Assembly: GCF_014861485.1 (NCBI RefSeq)
Contig: NZ_JACZHT010000003.1
Coordinates: forward strand, 124,001 to 188,000
Source: Phaeovibrio sulfidiphilus
GTDB lineage: Bacteria; Pseudomonadota; Alphaproteobacteria; Rhodospirillales; Rhodospirillaceae
DNA: 64,000 nt
Direction: 5' to 3'
The notes under the pieces are model-generated. The model saw only the letters and a list, made by a program, of their open reading frames with translations, made no database searches and was not told where the DNA came from. Positions 56,588 through 64,000 of this stretch are shown here, in pieces (the first letter of the stretch is position 1; each line of letters opens with the position of its first letter). Position numbers and translations under genes: made by a program.

Positions 56588-57810
56588 AAGCGAAAATCCT
56601 TACGCTTGCCGTAGCCGCCCTGTGCGTCGCGCCGCTGGCCGCCGGAGCCCAGAACAGCGACGCCGGTGCCAAAGACCGGGAAGCCGGGCTGACCCACACG
56701 AAGGCCGAGCGGGAATACCTCGCGCGTCTCGGGGACTGTGTCGCCTGCCACACCTCGGATCCGAACAAGCCGTTCGCCGGGGGCACGAGCTTCCACACCC
56801 CCATCGGCATCATGTACGCCACCAACATCACGCCGGATCCGACCTACGGCATCGGCACCTACACCCTGGAGGAGTTCACCCGGGCCGTTCGCGACGGCGT
56901 CCGCAAGGACGGCGGGCGCCTGTATCCGGCCATGCCGTACCCCTCGTACACCAAGATCAGTGACGACGACATCCGCGGGCTCTACGAGTACTTCATGAAC
57001 GACGTGGCGCCCCTCGCCGTGGAGAACAAGAAGAACGAGATCCCCTGGCTGATCAGCATGCGCTGGCCCCTGGGCATCTGGAACACGGTGTTCAATGACC
57101 CGGGCCGGTACACACCCGACGCCACCAAAAGCGAGGAGTGGAACCGGGGCGCCTACCTGGTCCAGAGCCTTGGACACTGCGGCACCTGCCACACCCCCCG
57201 CGGACTGGTCTTCGCGGAAAAGGGGCTGGACGAGAAGAGCAAGGACTTCCTCGGCGGTGCGGTCTTCGAGGGCTGGTACTCAGTCCCCCTCACCGGGCCG
57301 ACCGGCTTCACCCCCGAGCAACTGAAGGCGGACCTGCGGCAGGGTTTGAGCGCCCACAACGCCATCAGCGGCCCCATGTCCCTGGTGGTCACGAACAGCA
57401 CCCAGCACCTGACCGAAAAGGACATGGACTCGATCGTCACCTACCTGATGTCCCTCCAGACACCGGCACCGGCCGAGACGACCGTCGCCCGGGGCGCCCG
57501 GGACTACGCCGAGTACTGCGCCATGTGTCACGGGCCGCAGGGCAAGGGCATCCCCTTCGTGGTCCCGGCGCTTGCCGGAAACCGCCTGGTGGTCGCCGAG
57601 GATCCGGCCACCACCATCAAGATCGTGGCCTACGGGGGCAAGTCTCCGGCCACAGAGGCGCGGGTTCCCCTCACAATGCCTGCCTATCGCTCCGAGATGT
57701 CGGACGAGCAGCTTGCCGGCATCCTGACCTTCCTGCGGCAGTCCTGGGGGAACCAGGCCTCTCCGGTCACGATCAAGCAGGTGCGAAAGAGCCTGGTCGA
57801 GGGCTACTAG
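56584..57810 (+). CDS. Triheme c-type cytochrome, dehydrogenase electron-acceptor subunit
   Basis: 408-aa periplasmic cytochrome with a signal peptide (about 1-22) and three haem-binding CxxCH motifs: DCVACH (C52-H56), HCGTCH (C199-H203) and YCAMCH (C312-H316). This three-domain layout is that of the cytochrome subunit of membrane-bound alcohol and gluconate dehydrogenases. Typical AMPYPSYTKISDDDIRGLYEYF and GGTSFHTPIGIMYATNITPD stretches are present. It should carry electrons from the flavoprotein to quinone or a terminal oxidase; no separate membrane anchor is seen. Ends just before a 13-base repeat array. Confidence 0.85.
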   Translation: MKAKILTLAVAALCVAPLAAGAQNSDAGAKDREAGLTHTKAEREYLARLGDCVACHTSDPNKPFAGGTSFHTPIGIMYATNITPDPTYGIGTYTLEEFTRAVRDGVRKDGGRLYPAMPYPSYTKISDDDIRGLYEYFMNDVAPLAVENKKNEIPWLISMRWPLGIWNTVFNDPGRYTPDATKSEEWNRGAYLVQSLGHCGTCHTPRGLVFAEKGLDEKSKDFLGGAVFEGWYSVPLTGPTGFTPEQLKADLRQGLSAHNAISGPMSLVVTNSTQHLTEKDMDSIVTYLMSLQTPAPAETTVARGARDYAEYCAMCHGPQGKGIPFVVPALAGNRLVVAEDPATTIKIVAYGGKSPATEARVPLTMPAYRSEMSDEQLAGILTFLRQSWGNQASPVTIKQVRKSLVEGY

Positions 57811-57820
57811 GCCGGATGCC

Positions 57821-57878
57821 TGAACAGGGGGTCTGAACAGATCCACTGAACAGAGCGACTGAACAAGGGGATTGAACT
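57821..57878. repeat. Five TGAAC(A/T) elements at exact 13-bp spacing
   Basis: TGAACA begins at 57821, 57834, 57847 and 57860, with TGAACT at 57873: a constant 13-base period. Intervening bases differ. Lies 10 bases after the cytochrome stop codon. Confidence 0.8.
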
Positions 57879-58174
57879 GTTGGGGGGGGTGTCCGAAAGG
57901 GCGCCCCCCTTTGCTGTCGGGAGGGGGCAGACAGGGGCCGGGCCCGGGGACCACTGTGGGGACGGAACAGGGAGACAAACAGGGCTGCAAAACGCCGGGA
58001 GGCAGCGCAGAGCCTCCGCCCGCACAGTGCGACCCACGGACGTGCCCCCGGGCCCACGCGGAGCCCGCACACGCGCCCCACGGCCATACCCCCGACACTT
58101 CTCCGCGCCCCACACCACCTCCCCGACACCTCTGCAAGACTTTCCCCCAAGCCCCCGGCCGGCCCTCACACACG

Positions 58175-58205
58175 AAAACAGCCGCCGGAGGGTCCGGCGG
58201 CTGTT
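58175..58205 (-). terminator. Terminator of the FadL-type porin gene
   Basis: Perfect 13-bp stem AACAGCCGCCGGA (58177-58189) / TCCGGCGGCTGTT (58193-58205), loop GGG. On the minus strand it runs into TTTT. One of the strongest hairpins in the window. Confidence 0.85.
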
Positions 58206-58245
58206 CCCGTTGAGGCTCCCGGACCGCAGGACGGCCCCGGAGAGA

Positions 58246-59523
58246 TCAGAAGCGGTAGCTGAGGGACAGCCCCACGATGTGGGTGTAGCCGTCAAGGGTC
58301 TTGGAGTTCATAACACCCGTGGACGGGTCCGCCCGGTAAGACCGGGAGAACGGATCGACGTAGGAGTAGGACAGGTCCGCGGTCCAGTTCTCGTAGCGGA
58401 AACCGGCGCCGATGCCCCAGATGTTCCGTCCGTCCGACGGGATCAGGTAGTCCTGGGTCGAGTTCGGCATGGGGGACTGGTCGTAGATGTAGCTGGCCCG
58501 CAGGCTCATCCAGTCGCACACATCGTATTCGGCGCTGACGTTGAACCGCCAGACGTCCTTCCAGTCCTTGCGGGACGGCGCCAGACCGCCCGGAACATAC
58601 GGGCTGCCCGGAATGCTGATATCAAGGGCGTTGAACTTGCTCCAGCGGGTCCAGACGGCGCCGGTCTCGAAGGACAGATCACTGCGCGGGGTCCAGGCCA
58701 GACCGAACGCAACCGAGTCCGGCAGCTTCACCGAGGAGTGGGCAGAGCCGTGGTGATCCGGCAGCTTCCCCGCGCCCTTGTCCGACATCCGGATGGTGCC
58801 AAAGGCGTTGACCCGCACCTGGGAGCGGTACTGGGCCCCGAAGGCCCACTCGTCATTGAACTGGTAGTGGCCGGCCACGTTGAAGCCCCAGCCGATGTCA
58901 TTCGCATCGGTGATCTTGGAGTCAAGGTCGGTCCTGTACTTGCCCCCGAACGCGGACACCGGAACGCGGCGCCGGATATCAAGGTTCACCCACAGGGCCT
59001 CCACGCCGGCGGCAAGGGAGAGCTTGTCCGTCGCCTTCCACGCAATATTCGGGTTCACCGAGGCGGACTGGAGAACAACGCTGGTGATGTTGTAGCGGCC
59101 GGGCCAGTCCTGGGGATACTCGAAGCCCAGACCAAAGCGGGAGAACATCCCGAAACCGAAATACCAGTCCTCGTTGATCTGCTGCGAGATATAACCATGC
59201 GGCATAAGCCAGTAGGAGTCCTTGAGGCTGGTGTTCTGGCGGTTCCCCTTGGAATCGATGGTTCGCATCTTGCCGCCCGGGTTCACCACCGCCGCTCCCG
59301 TCATGATCTGTGTCCCGGGAAGACGGGTGATCTGGGAGGGGTTGTAGGCAATGGCCGAGGCATCGGGCTTGCGCGCCATCATGCCGCCACCCAGCGCCAG
59401 ACCCCTTGCACCGTATTCATAAAGCGCGAAACCCTCGGCCCTCGCGTCGGGGACGGCCCCGAACAGACTGGCGACGGCAACGCCCCCGGCAACAAGCGCG
59501 AGCTTTTTTGTCCGCTTTCCCAT
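58246..59523 (-). CDS. FadL/TodX-family outer-membrane porin
   Basis: 425-aa predicted beta-barrel for uptake of hydrophobic compounds such as long-chain fatty acids. Signal peptide about 1-29 (ending DARA). The FadL N-terminal hatch pattern is EGFALYEYGARGLALGGGMMARKPDASAIAYNPSQITRLPG, and the barrel ends in aromatic HIVGLSLSYRF with terminal Phe. ATG 59523 has a GGAGGA ribosome-binding site 8 bases upstream. Confidence 0.9.
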   Translation of the reverse strand: MGKRTKKLALVAGGVAVASLFGAVPDARAEGFALYEYGARGLALGGGMMARKPDASAIAYNPSQITRLPGTQIMTGAAVVNPGGKMRTIDSKGNRQNTSLKDSYWLMPHGYISQQINEDWYFGFGMFSRFGLGFEYPQDWPGRYNITSVVLQSASVNPNIAWKATDKLSLAAGVEALWVNLDIRRRVPVSAFGGKYRTDLDSKITDANDIGWGFNVAGHYQFNDEWAFGAQYRSQVRVNAFGTIRMSDKGAGKLPDHHGSAHSSVKLPDSVAFGLAWTPRSDLSFETGAVWTRWSKFNALDISIPGSPYVPGGLAPSRKDWKDVWRFNVSAEYDVCDWMSLRASYIYDQSPMPNSTQDYLIPSDGRNIWGIGAGFRYENWTADLSYSYVDPFSRSYRADPSTGVMNSKTLDGYTHIVGLSLSYRF

Positions 59524-59623
59524 TGACCATATCCTCCGGCATTTCTTGTCCCGGAACCGGCAGACGAACACGAGAAAAAAGACCGTCACCAGCCGGGGGG
59601 GAGTTGTTTCAGGATGTTACAAA

Positions 59624-59643
59624 CTAGAACGCCTGACCTCTAG
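59624..59643. promoter_or_regulatory. Inverted repeat upstream of the porin gene
   Basis: CTAGA (59624-59628), 10 bases, TCTAG (59639-59643): a 20-base operator-like inverted repeat about 100 bases upstream of the porin start. Confidence 0.3.
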
Positions 59644-60064
59644 ACCAAAAAAAAACTTATGACAACGGCTTAAAATAGGGCAGCAAAGCACCTCATGGTA
59701 GAAAAAATGAGGACAGTCACCCCCAAATCATGGGGGCAGCGCTGCGGGTGAGAATCGCCCTCAAACATAAACCGGCCTTCTGTTACCGCTTTTCCATTAC
59801 AAATCAGACAGTTGATTCTGTTGGCATCGCGCCCCGGCTCCTGCGCGGATCCGGACGACCCTGCCGCGCACAAGGGCGAAAAAGAAGGGATTTTTTCCAG
59901 GATCCCGAAGCGACTCGCACAAAAAATGCGTGAAAAAAATCAACCATGCGGCGAAACGAGAGCAAATTATTCGCCAGGGCAGACTGGCCCGGGAATTTTC
60001 CGGTCTCGAATCCGGAAAAAACGCCCGCCGGCGAAAGGGCGGGCACGACGGGAGGCGGGGACAC

Positions 60065-60118
60065 GGCGGGACACCGCGACAAGGCGGGACACCCCGGCAC
60101 AGCGGGACACCCTGCGAC
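60065..60118. repeat. 18-bp tandem repeat, three diverged copies
   Basis: Units at 60065-60082, 60083-60100 and 60101-60118, all with GCGGGACACC. Confidence 0.8.
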
Positions 60119-60336
60119 ACAGCTTGAGACCGTGAGCCGCGCCGGACAGCCCTGCCCGCTGCTGTTTCTCACTCCGGGAGCCCGCGTCAGAGGGCGCATG
60201 ACCACAGACGGGGGCAACGGCCCGGCCTCGGTCCGCGCGCGCAGTGCGAGGGAAGCAGGAGGGCGCACAGGGGGCCCCGCCGCCGCCGGTGTTGCCCCGC
60301 CGCCCGTGTTGCGGCGCCAGGCGTCCCCCCCTTATG

Positions 60337-60365
60337 TTCACCTCGAGGGGGTTCCCCGTTATGAT
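60337..60365 (+). promoter_or_regulatory. Probable promoter of the aminopeptidase-cobQ operon
   Basis: TTCACC (60337-60342), spacer 17, TATGAT (60360-60365), about 90 bases upstream of the GTG start. Confidence 0.5.
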
Positions 60366-60453
60366 AGGGTCTTCCGCCGTCGTTTCCGCATGCGCCACCC
60401 GCGTGCGCCCACCCACGGGAGTCCATCCGGAACGCCCTACAGGAGAACCGTCC

Positions 60454-61884
60454 GTGAAAGAGAGTCTTGTTCTGGCCCCGGAGCCCGGGTCGCCCCCACC
60501 CGTGACGATCCGCCTTCTCGACAACGTCACGTTCCTGCGCTCGCTCACGATGGCCGGGCCCTTTGCCACCAACTGGTTCGATACCTACGGGTTCCGGGCC
60601 CATCATGGTGAGGTGGCCAAAATGCCCTCGGAGGACGGAACCCTCCGGGAGGTCGTCGTGGGCCAGGGACGGGACGGCGGGGATCCCTCGGTCATGGCTC
60701 ACGCGGCCCGAAGCCTGCGCTCCGGCCTCTACCAGCTGGACACCCAGGGCTTCTCGCCGGAGTTCCTGGAAAGCGCTGTGCTCTTCTGGGCCATGGAGTG
60801 CTACCGCTTCGATCGCTACAAGGTGCCGGACAGGCGCTCCCTTCCCTGGCAGCCGCCCCGTCTTGTGATTCCGGAGGGCGTGGACACGTCCTTCTGCCTT
60901 GCCCTGTGTGACGCCATCCGCCTGGTGCGGGATCTGGTCAACACCCCGGCCGAGGACATGGGCCCCGCCGAGCTGGCGGACACCGCGCTCGGCCTGGCCC
61001 GCCTTTTCGACGCCAGCGTGACCGTGGTGGAGGGCGACGCCCTCCTCGAGCAGAACTATCCGCTTATCCACGCCGTCGGCCGGGCCAGCTCCCGCGCGCC
61101 GCGCCTGATCGACCTGCGCTGGGGCGAGCCGGACCATCCGGCCGTCACCCTTGTGGGCAAGGGGGTGTGCTTTGATACCGGCGGGCTCGACATCAAGCCG
61201 TCCTCCAACATGCTTCTGATGAAAAAGGACATGGGCGGCGCGGCCCACGCTCTCGGCCTTGCGAGCCTCATCATGCGCATGAGGCTGCCGGTCCGGCTGC
61301 GCGTCCTGATTGGGGCCGCCGACAACGCCATTTCCGGGAACGCCCTGCGCCCGGGTGACGTGATCCGCTCGCGCAAGGGCCCCTTTGTGGAGATCGGCAA
61401 CACGGACGCCGAGGGGCGCCTTGTCCTTGCGGACCTGCTGTGCGCCGCCTGCGAGGAGCCCCCCCGCCTGCTTCTGGATTTTGCCACCCTGACCGGCGCG
61501 GCCCGGGTTGCCCTGGGGCCCGACCTTCCGGCCCTGTTCTCCAACGGCGACGCCCTTGCGGACATCCTGGTGCGTGCCGGCCGGGACACCCACGATCCCC
61601 TGTGGCGCCTGCCCCTGTGGCCCGGCTACCGGTCCATGCTGGACAGCCCGGTTGCGGACCTGACCAACTCTCCGGACAGCGGCTTCGCCGGTGCCATTGC
61701 CGCCGCCCTGTTCCTGAAGGAGTTCGTTGATCCCCTGGTGCCCTGGGCCCACGTGGACCTGTTCGCCTGGCAGCCCAAGTCCGCTCCCGGGCACCCGAGG
61801 GGGGGCAAGGCCCAGACCCTGCGCCCGGCGTGGGAGGCGATCCGCGCCCTGTCGGAAAACCCGGAGATCTTCGCCGAATCATGA
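60454..61884 (+). CDS. M17 family leucyl aminopeptidase
   Basis: 476-aa cytosolic dizinc aminopeptidase. The metal/active-site motifs of the M17 family are present: VTLVGKGVCFDTGGLDIKP (Lys, Asp), MLLMKKDMGGAAH, NTDAEGRLVLADLL (signature with Asp and Glu), and the LTGAA turn. The GTG at 60454 has an AGGAG ribosome-binding site 8 bases upstream. Its stop overlaps the cobQ-like start (ATGA), an uncommon neighbour for this family. Confidence 0.9.
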   Translation: MKESLVLAPEPGSPPPVTIRLLDNVTFLRSLTMAGPFATNWFDTYGFRAHHGEVAKMPSEDGTLREVVVGQGRDGGDPSVMAHAARSLRSGLYQLDTQGFSPEFLESAVLFWAMECYRFDRYKVPDRRSLPWQPPRLVIPEGVDTSFCLALCDAIRLVRDLVNTPAEDMGPAELADTALGLARLFDASVTVVEGDALLEQNYPLIHAVGRASSRAPRLIDLRWGEPDHPAVTLVGKGVCFDTGGLDIKPSSNMLLMKKDMGGAAHALGLASLIMRMRLPVRLRVLIGAADNAISGNALRPGDVIRSRKGPFVEIGNTDAEGRLVLADLLCAACEEPPRLLLDFATLTGAARVALGPDLPALFSNGDALADILVRAGRDTHDPLWRLPLWPGYRSMLDSPVADLTNSPDSGFAGAIAAALFLKEFVDPLVPWAHVDLFAWQPKSAPGHPRGGKAQTLRPAWEAIRALSENPEIFAES

Positions 61885-63401
61885 GCACCACCGGAACAAC
61901 CCGCTTTCTGATGCTCCAGGGCACGGCCTCGGACGTGGGAAAAAGCCTTCTTGTCACCGGCCTGTGCCGGGCCTGGACCCGCAGGGGCCTTCGGGTGCGC
62001 CCGTTCAAGGCCCAGAACATCACCGGCAATGTGGCGGTGACGCCGGAGTCCGATGTGCCCGGGCAGACGGGGGAAATCGGCCGGGCCCAGGCGCTTCAGG
62101 CCCGGGCGTGCCGTGTTTCCCCCTCGGTTCACATGAACCCGGTTGTGCTGCGGCCCCGGGCGGGGGCGGGCTCGCTGGTGGTGGCCCGCGGGCAGCCCCT
62201 GGGCTGGTACCGGGCGCGGGACTACGGCGCCTTGCGCCCGCGGCTCATGCCCCTGGTTCTGGACAGCCTGGAGACCCTCGGGTGCGACGCGGACCTGGTG
62301 GTCGTCGAGGGCGCCGGAAGCCCGGTGGAGACCTATCTCAAGGACTCGGACATTGTGAACATGGCTCTGGCCACCGCCGCGGACCTGCCGGTCCTGATGG
62401 TGGGGGATGTGGACCCGGGCGGCGCCATTGCCGCCCTTGTGGGCACCCACGCCCTTCTGGAGCCTCACGAGCGCGAGCGGGTCAGGGGCTACCTGGTCAA
62501 CAAGATGCGCGGGGACTTCTCCCTGTTCGAGCCCGCCTGCCGGACCATCACCGAGCGCACGGGGTGGCCGTGTGCGGGCCTTGCGGGCTGGTTTGACCGG
62601 GCCCGCGCCCTTCCCGCCGAGGACAGCCTGAGCCTGGAGCGCCCGGCGACCGGATCCGACGACGGCACCGTGCCGGTTTCGGTTCTCCGCTTTCCCAATG
62701 TGGCCAATTTCGACGATCTGGACCCCCTGGCCCTGGATCCGGCCCTGAACGTGCACTGGGTCCGGGGGAGCGAGCCCATCCCGCAAGACTCCCGGGTGGT
62801 GATCCTGCCCGGCTCGGGCTCCTCCCGCGCGGATCTGGAGTTCCTGCACGCCCGCGGCTGGCATCACGACCTGCACGCCCACGTGCGCCACGGGGGCCAT
62901 GTGCTGGGACTCGGCGCGGGCTTTCGCATGCTGGGGCATGTGATCCGGGATCCGGAGGGGCTGGAGGGCCCGCCGGGGGACACGCCGGGGCTCGGACTTC
63001 TGGACATGGACACCTGCCTGGTCGGGGGGACGACGGCAACCACCCTGGAGGGGCGGGACACCCGCTTCGGCGTACCGGTCTCGGGCTACCGGACGGACCG
63101 GGCCGTTGTCAGCGGGGCGGACCTGTCGCGCCCCTTCCTGACCCTGGCCCTGCCGGACGGCACCGTACACCGGGAAGGCGCTGTGTCCGCCTGCGGACGG
63201 GTGGGCGGAAGCGACCTTCACGGCCTGCTGGCCTCGGACGGCTTTCGGGCCTCCTGGCTGAAAAGCGTGACCGGCCACGCCGGGGCACTGGAGGGCTTCG
63301 AGGCCCGGATCGAGGCCACCCTGGACGCCCTCGCGGATCACCTGGAAAGCACCCTCGACCTGGACGCCCTGCTAGCGCTCTCGGCCTCGGCCCGGTTCTG
63401 A
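61881..63401 (+). CDS. cobQ: Cobyric acid synthase homologue lacking the glutaminase cysteine
   Basis: CobQ amidates four side chains of adenosylcobyrinic diamide during cobalamin synthesis, using ammonia from glutamine. 506 aa. N-terminal ATP-binding domain MLQGTASDVGKSLLVTGLCRAW, FKAQNITGNVAVT and GEIGRAQALQARA are recognisable; the usual family text there is AQNMSNN. The C-terminal amidotransferase domain is altered. The nucleophile position in GLCGGYQMLG reads GLGAGFRMLG, with Gly345 (codon GGC at 62913-62915) in place of Cys, and GSKS is GSGS. The later catalytic His447 in DLHGL remains. It may use free ammonia, be a paralogue, or be losing function. Confidence 0.8.
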   Translation: MSTTGTTRFLMLQGTASDVGKSLLVTGLCRAWTRRGLRVRPFKAQNITGNVAVTPESDVPGQTGEIGRAQALQARACRVSPSVHMNPVVLRPRAGAGSLVVARGQPLGWYRARDYGALRPRLMPLVLDSLETLGCDADLVVVEGAGSPVETYLKDSDIVNMALATAADLPVLMVGDVDPGGAIAALVGTHALLEPHERERVRGYLVNKMRGDFSLFEPACRTITERTGWPCAGLAGWFDRARALPAEDSLSLERPATGSDDGTVPVSVLRFPNVANFDDLDPLALDPALNVHWVRGSEPIPQDSRVVILPGSGSSRADLEFLHARGWHHDLHAHVRHGGHVLGLGAGFRMLGHVIRDPEGLEGPPGDTPGLGLLDMDTCLVGGTTATTLEGRDTRFGVPVSGYRTDRAVVSGADLSRPFLTLALPDGTVHREGAVSACGRVGGSDLHGLLASDGFRASWLKSVTGHAGALEGFEARIEATLDALADHLESTLDLDALLALSASARF

Positions 63402-63647
63402 GCGTGCCGGCATGGCTTCCGGCCGCCGGGCGGGAGGCAGCAGACGACAGAGTGCTGATGCGAACTGCGGACGTCCGAGCACAACGGGCGGCGAAGGGGT
63501 GCGGACCACCGGAAACGGCGACGGGCGGTGCCCGACGGGCAGCGGACCTGCTTCCGGCGACAGACTTGCGGCGGGCGGCAAAGGGCGGCACGGGGCAGCA
63601 CGCCTCCGGCCCAGGAGAACACAGAACACAAAAGAGAACATTTGTGG

Positions 63648-63676
63648 TTGACATGAGAACGTAGCAGGAATACCGT
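63648..63676 (+). promoter_or_regulatory. Possible promoter at the right end
   Basis: Perfect TTGACA (63648-63653), spacer 17, TACCGT (63671-63676, three of six consensus). It would transcribe the hairpin region and a gene beyond the window. Confidence 0.4.
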
Positions 63677-63704
63677 AAGGGCATGGGGCCATTGCCCCGC
63701 CCTT
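63677..63704 (+). promoter_or_regulatory. Stable leader hairpin with a competing distal arm
   Basis: AAGGGC (63677-63682), 2-base bulge, GGGGC (63685-63689), loop CATT, GCCCC, GCCCTT. Its 5' arm GGGCATGGG (63679-63687) is also perfectly complementary to CCCATGCCC at 63748-63756, so two structures exclude each other. Confidence 0.45.
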
Positions 63705-64000
63705 CCGAACCGCTTCCTGTGTCGTGTTTATTCTGCAGGGGAAACCTCCCATGCCCGTGGCCCCAAAAACTCGAAAAGAACAAAAATCGAATGAAATGGG
63801 GTCTCCCGCCACGCCACAGGCGATGCGGGCAGGCCGGGCACGACTTCCGCACACACAGGCAGGCTCCCGCTGTCACACGGGCCGGGAAACCAGCACCGGA
63901 CGCCGGGCTGGAGGCATACCGCCCCTCTCTCCCGGAGAAATCCCCTGTGCGGACCCGGACCCTGCCCCGGGCGTCACCATCCGGGCACCCTCCACCCTTC

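Larger units (their letters stand above)
57811..58245. other. 435-bp convergent spacer
   Basis: Holds the 13-bp-period repeat, a G-run (57881-57888) and the fadL-type gene's terminator. No gene supported. Confidence 0.5.
59524..60453. other. 930-bp spacer between the porin gene and the aminopeptidase
   Basis: No gene supported on either strand. The AT-rich left half (59620-59830) should hold the porin promoter. The right half contains an 18-base tandem repeat and the aminopeptidase promoter candidate. Confidence 0.55.
63402..64000. other. 599-bp non-coding right end
   Basis: No supported gene. Contains a promoter-like site and competing hairpins. A GTG at 63947 after GGAG starts an open frame to the edge, but 18 codons are too few to judge. 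Confidence 0.5.

Noticed and set aside
59797-60268. Open frames in the 930-bp spacer
   Set aside because: Translations are repetitive (PCxGCPP type), caused by the 18-bp repeat; no ribosome-binding site or family match.
63640-63780. Cobalamin riboswitch near cobQ
   Set aside because: It is downstream of cobQ and lacks the conserved B12-box sequences on either strand.
63947-64000. GTG-started frame after GGAG at the right edge
   Set aside because: Only 18 codons are visible and the translation is Pro/Arg-rich without likeness to a known protein.

Overview
The window is a GC-rich chromosomal segment of a purple phototrophic alphaproteobacterium, most likely a Rhodospirillales member (inference). 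The evidence is two oxygen-sensitive bacteriochlorophyll enzymes (BchE and BciB), a nitrogenase-type fixABCX electron-transfer operon, an alphaproteobacterial nuo operon with separate nuoC and nuoD, a PopZ/DUF2497 gene directly upstream of valS, a YbjN-proC pair, a short secreted protein upstream of an enoyl-CoA hydratase, and an ATP12-type F1 assembly chaperone. I see no rRNA, tRNA, transposase, prophage or CRISPR array.

Layout. 1-7989 (minus): respiratory complex I genes nuoA-nuoI, with nuoI cut by the left edge. 8453-10126 (plus): bchE, divergent from nuo and closed by a strong terminator. 10127-10993: long low-complexity spacer. 10994-18467 (plus): a 17-codon leader peptide coupled to popZ, then valS, aroD, a YbjN protein, proC and two MotB-like proteins. 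18464-22177: a 1237-residue AMIN-like/TPR protein translationally coupled to the MotB-like pair. 22351-28223: a tautomerase, a lipoprotein, ubiE, a small secreted protein, enoyl-CoA hydratase, an HTH-like protein and ubiG. 28644-32234 (minus): fixABCX. 32797-38027: a coiled-coil membrane protein, divergent from a degenerate GGDEF protein, pyruvate kinase and glyoxalase I. 38045-38589: a tandem array with seven perfect DnaA boxes. 38624-45060 (mostly minus): a GT-C membrane protein, lptG, a PAS protein (plus), lysA and trpS. 45165-51514: a GNAT protein, rnd, aspS, a HAD phosphatase, ATP12 and a cytidine-deaminase family protein. 51893-54030: bciB and aat. 54680-57810: a Tat-exported flavoprotein with a triheme cytochrome c. 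58246-59523 (minus): a FadL-type porin. 60454-63401: an M17 aminopeptidase and a cobQ-like gene. 63402-64000: non-coding, with a promoter-like site and competing hairpins.

Functional themes are anaerobic bacteriochlorophyll synthesis (BchE needs cobalamin and iron-sulfur clusters; BciB is an iron-sulfur flavoprotein), quinone-linked electron transfer (complex I, UbiE, UbiG, FixABCX) and housekeeping translation enzymes. The most unusual items are (1) the 84-85 bp-period DnaA-box array at 38045-38589, which sits about 12 kb from an ubiE/echA neighbourhood that in many relatives lies beside dnaA; (2) the MotB-like pair plus giant TPR protein with no MotA; (3) a CobQ homologue lacking the catalytic cysteine of its glutaminase domain; (4) a leader peptide overlapping the popZ start; and (5) many short tandem duplications in spacers and gene 3' ends.
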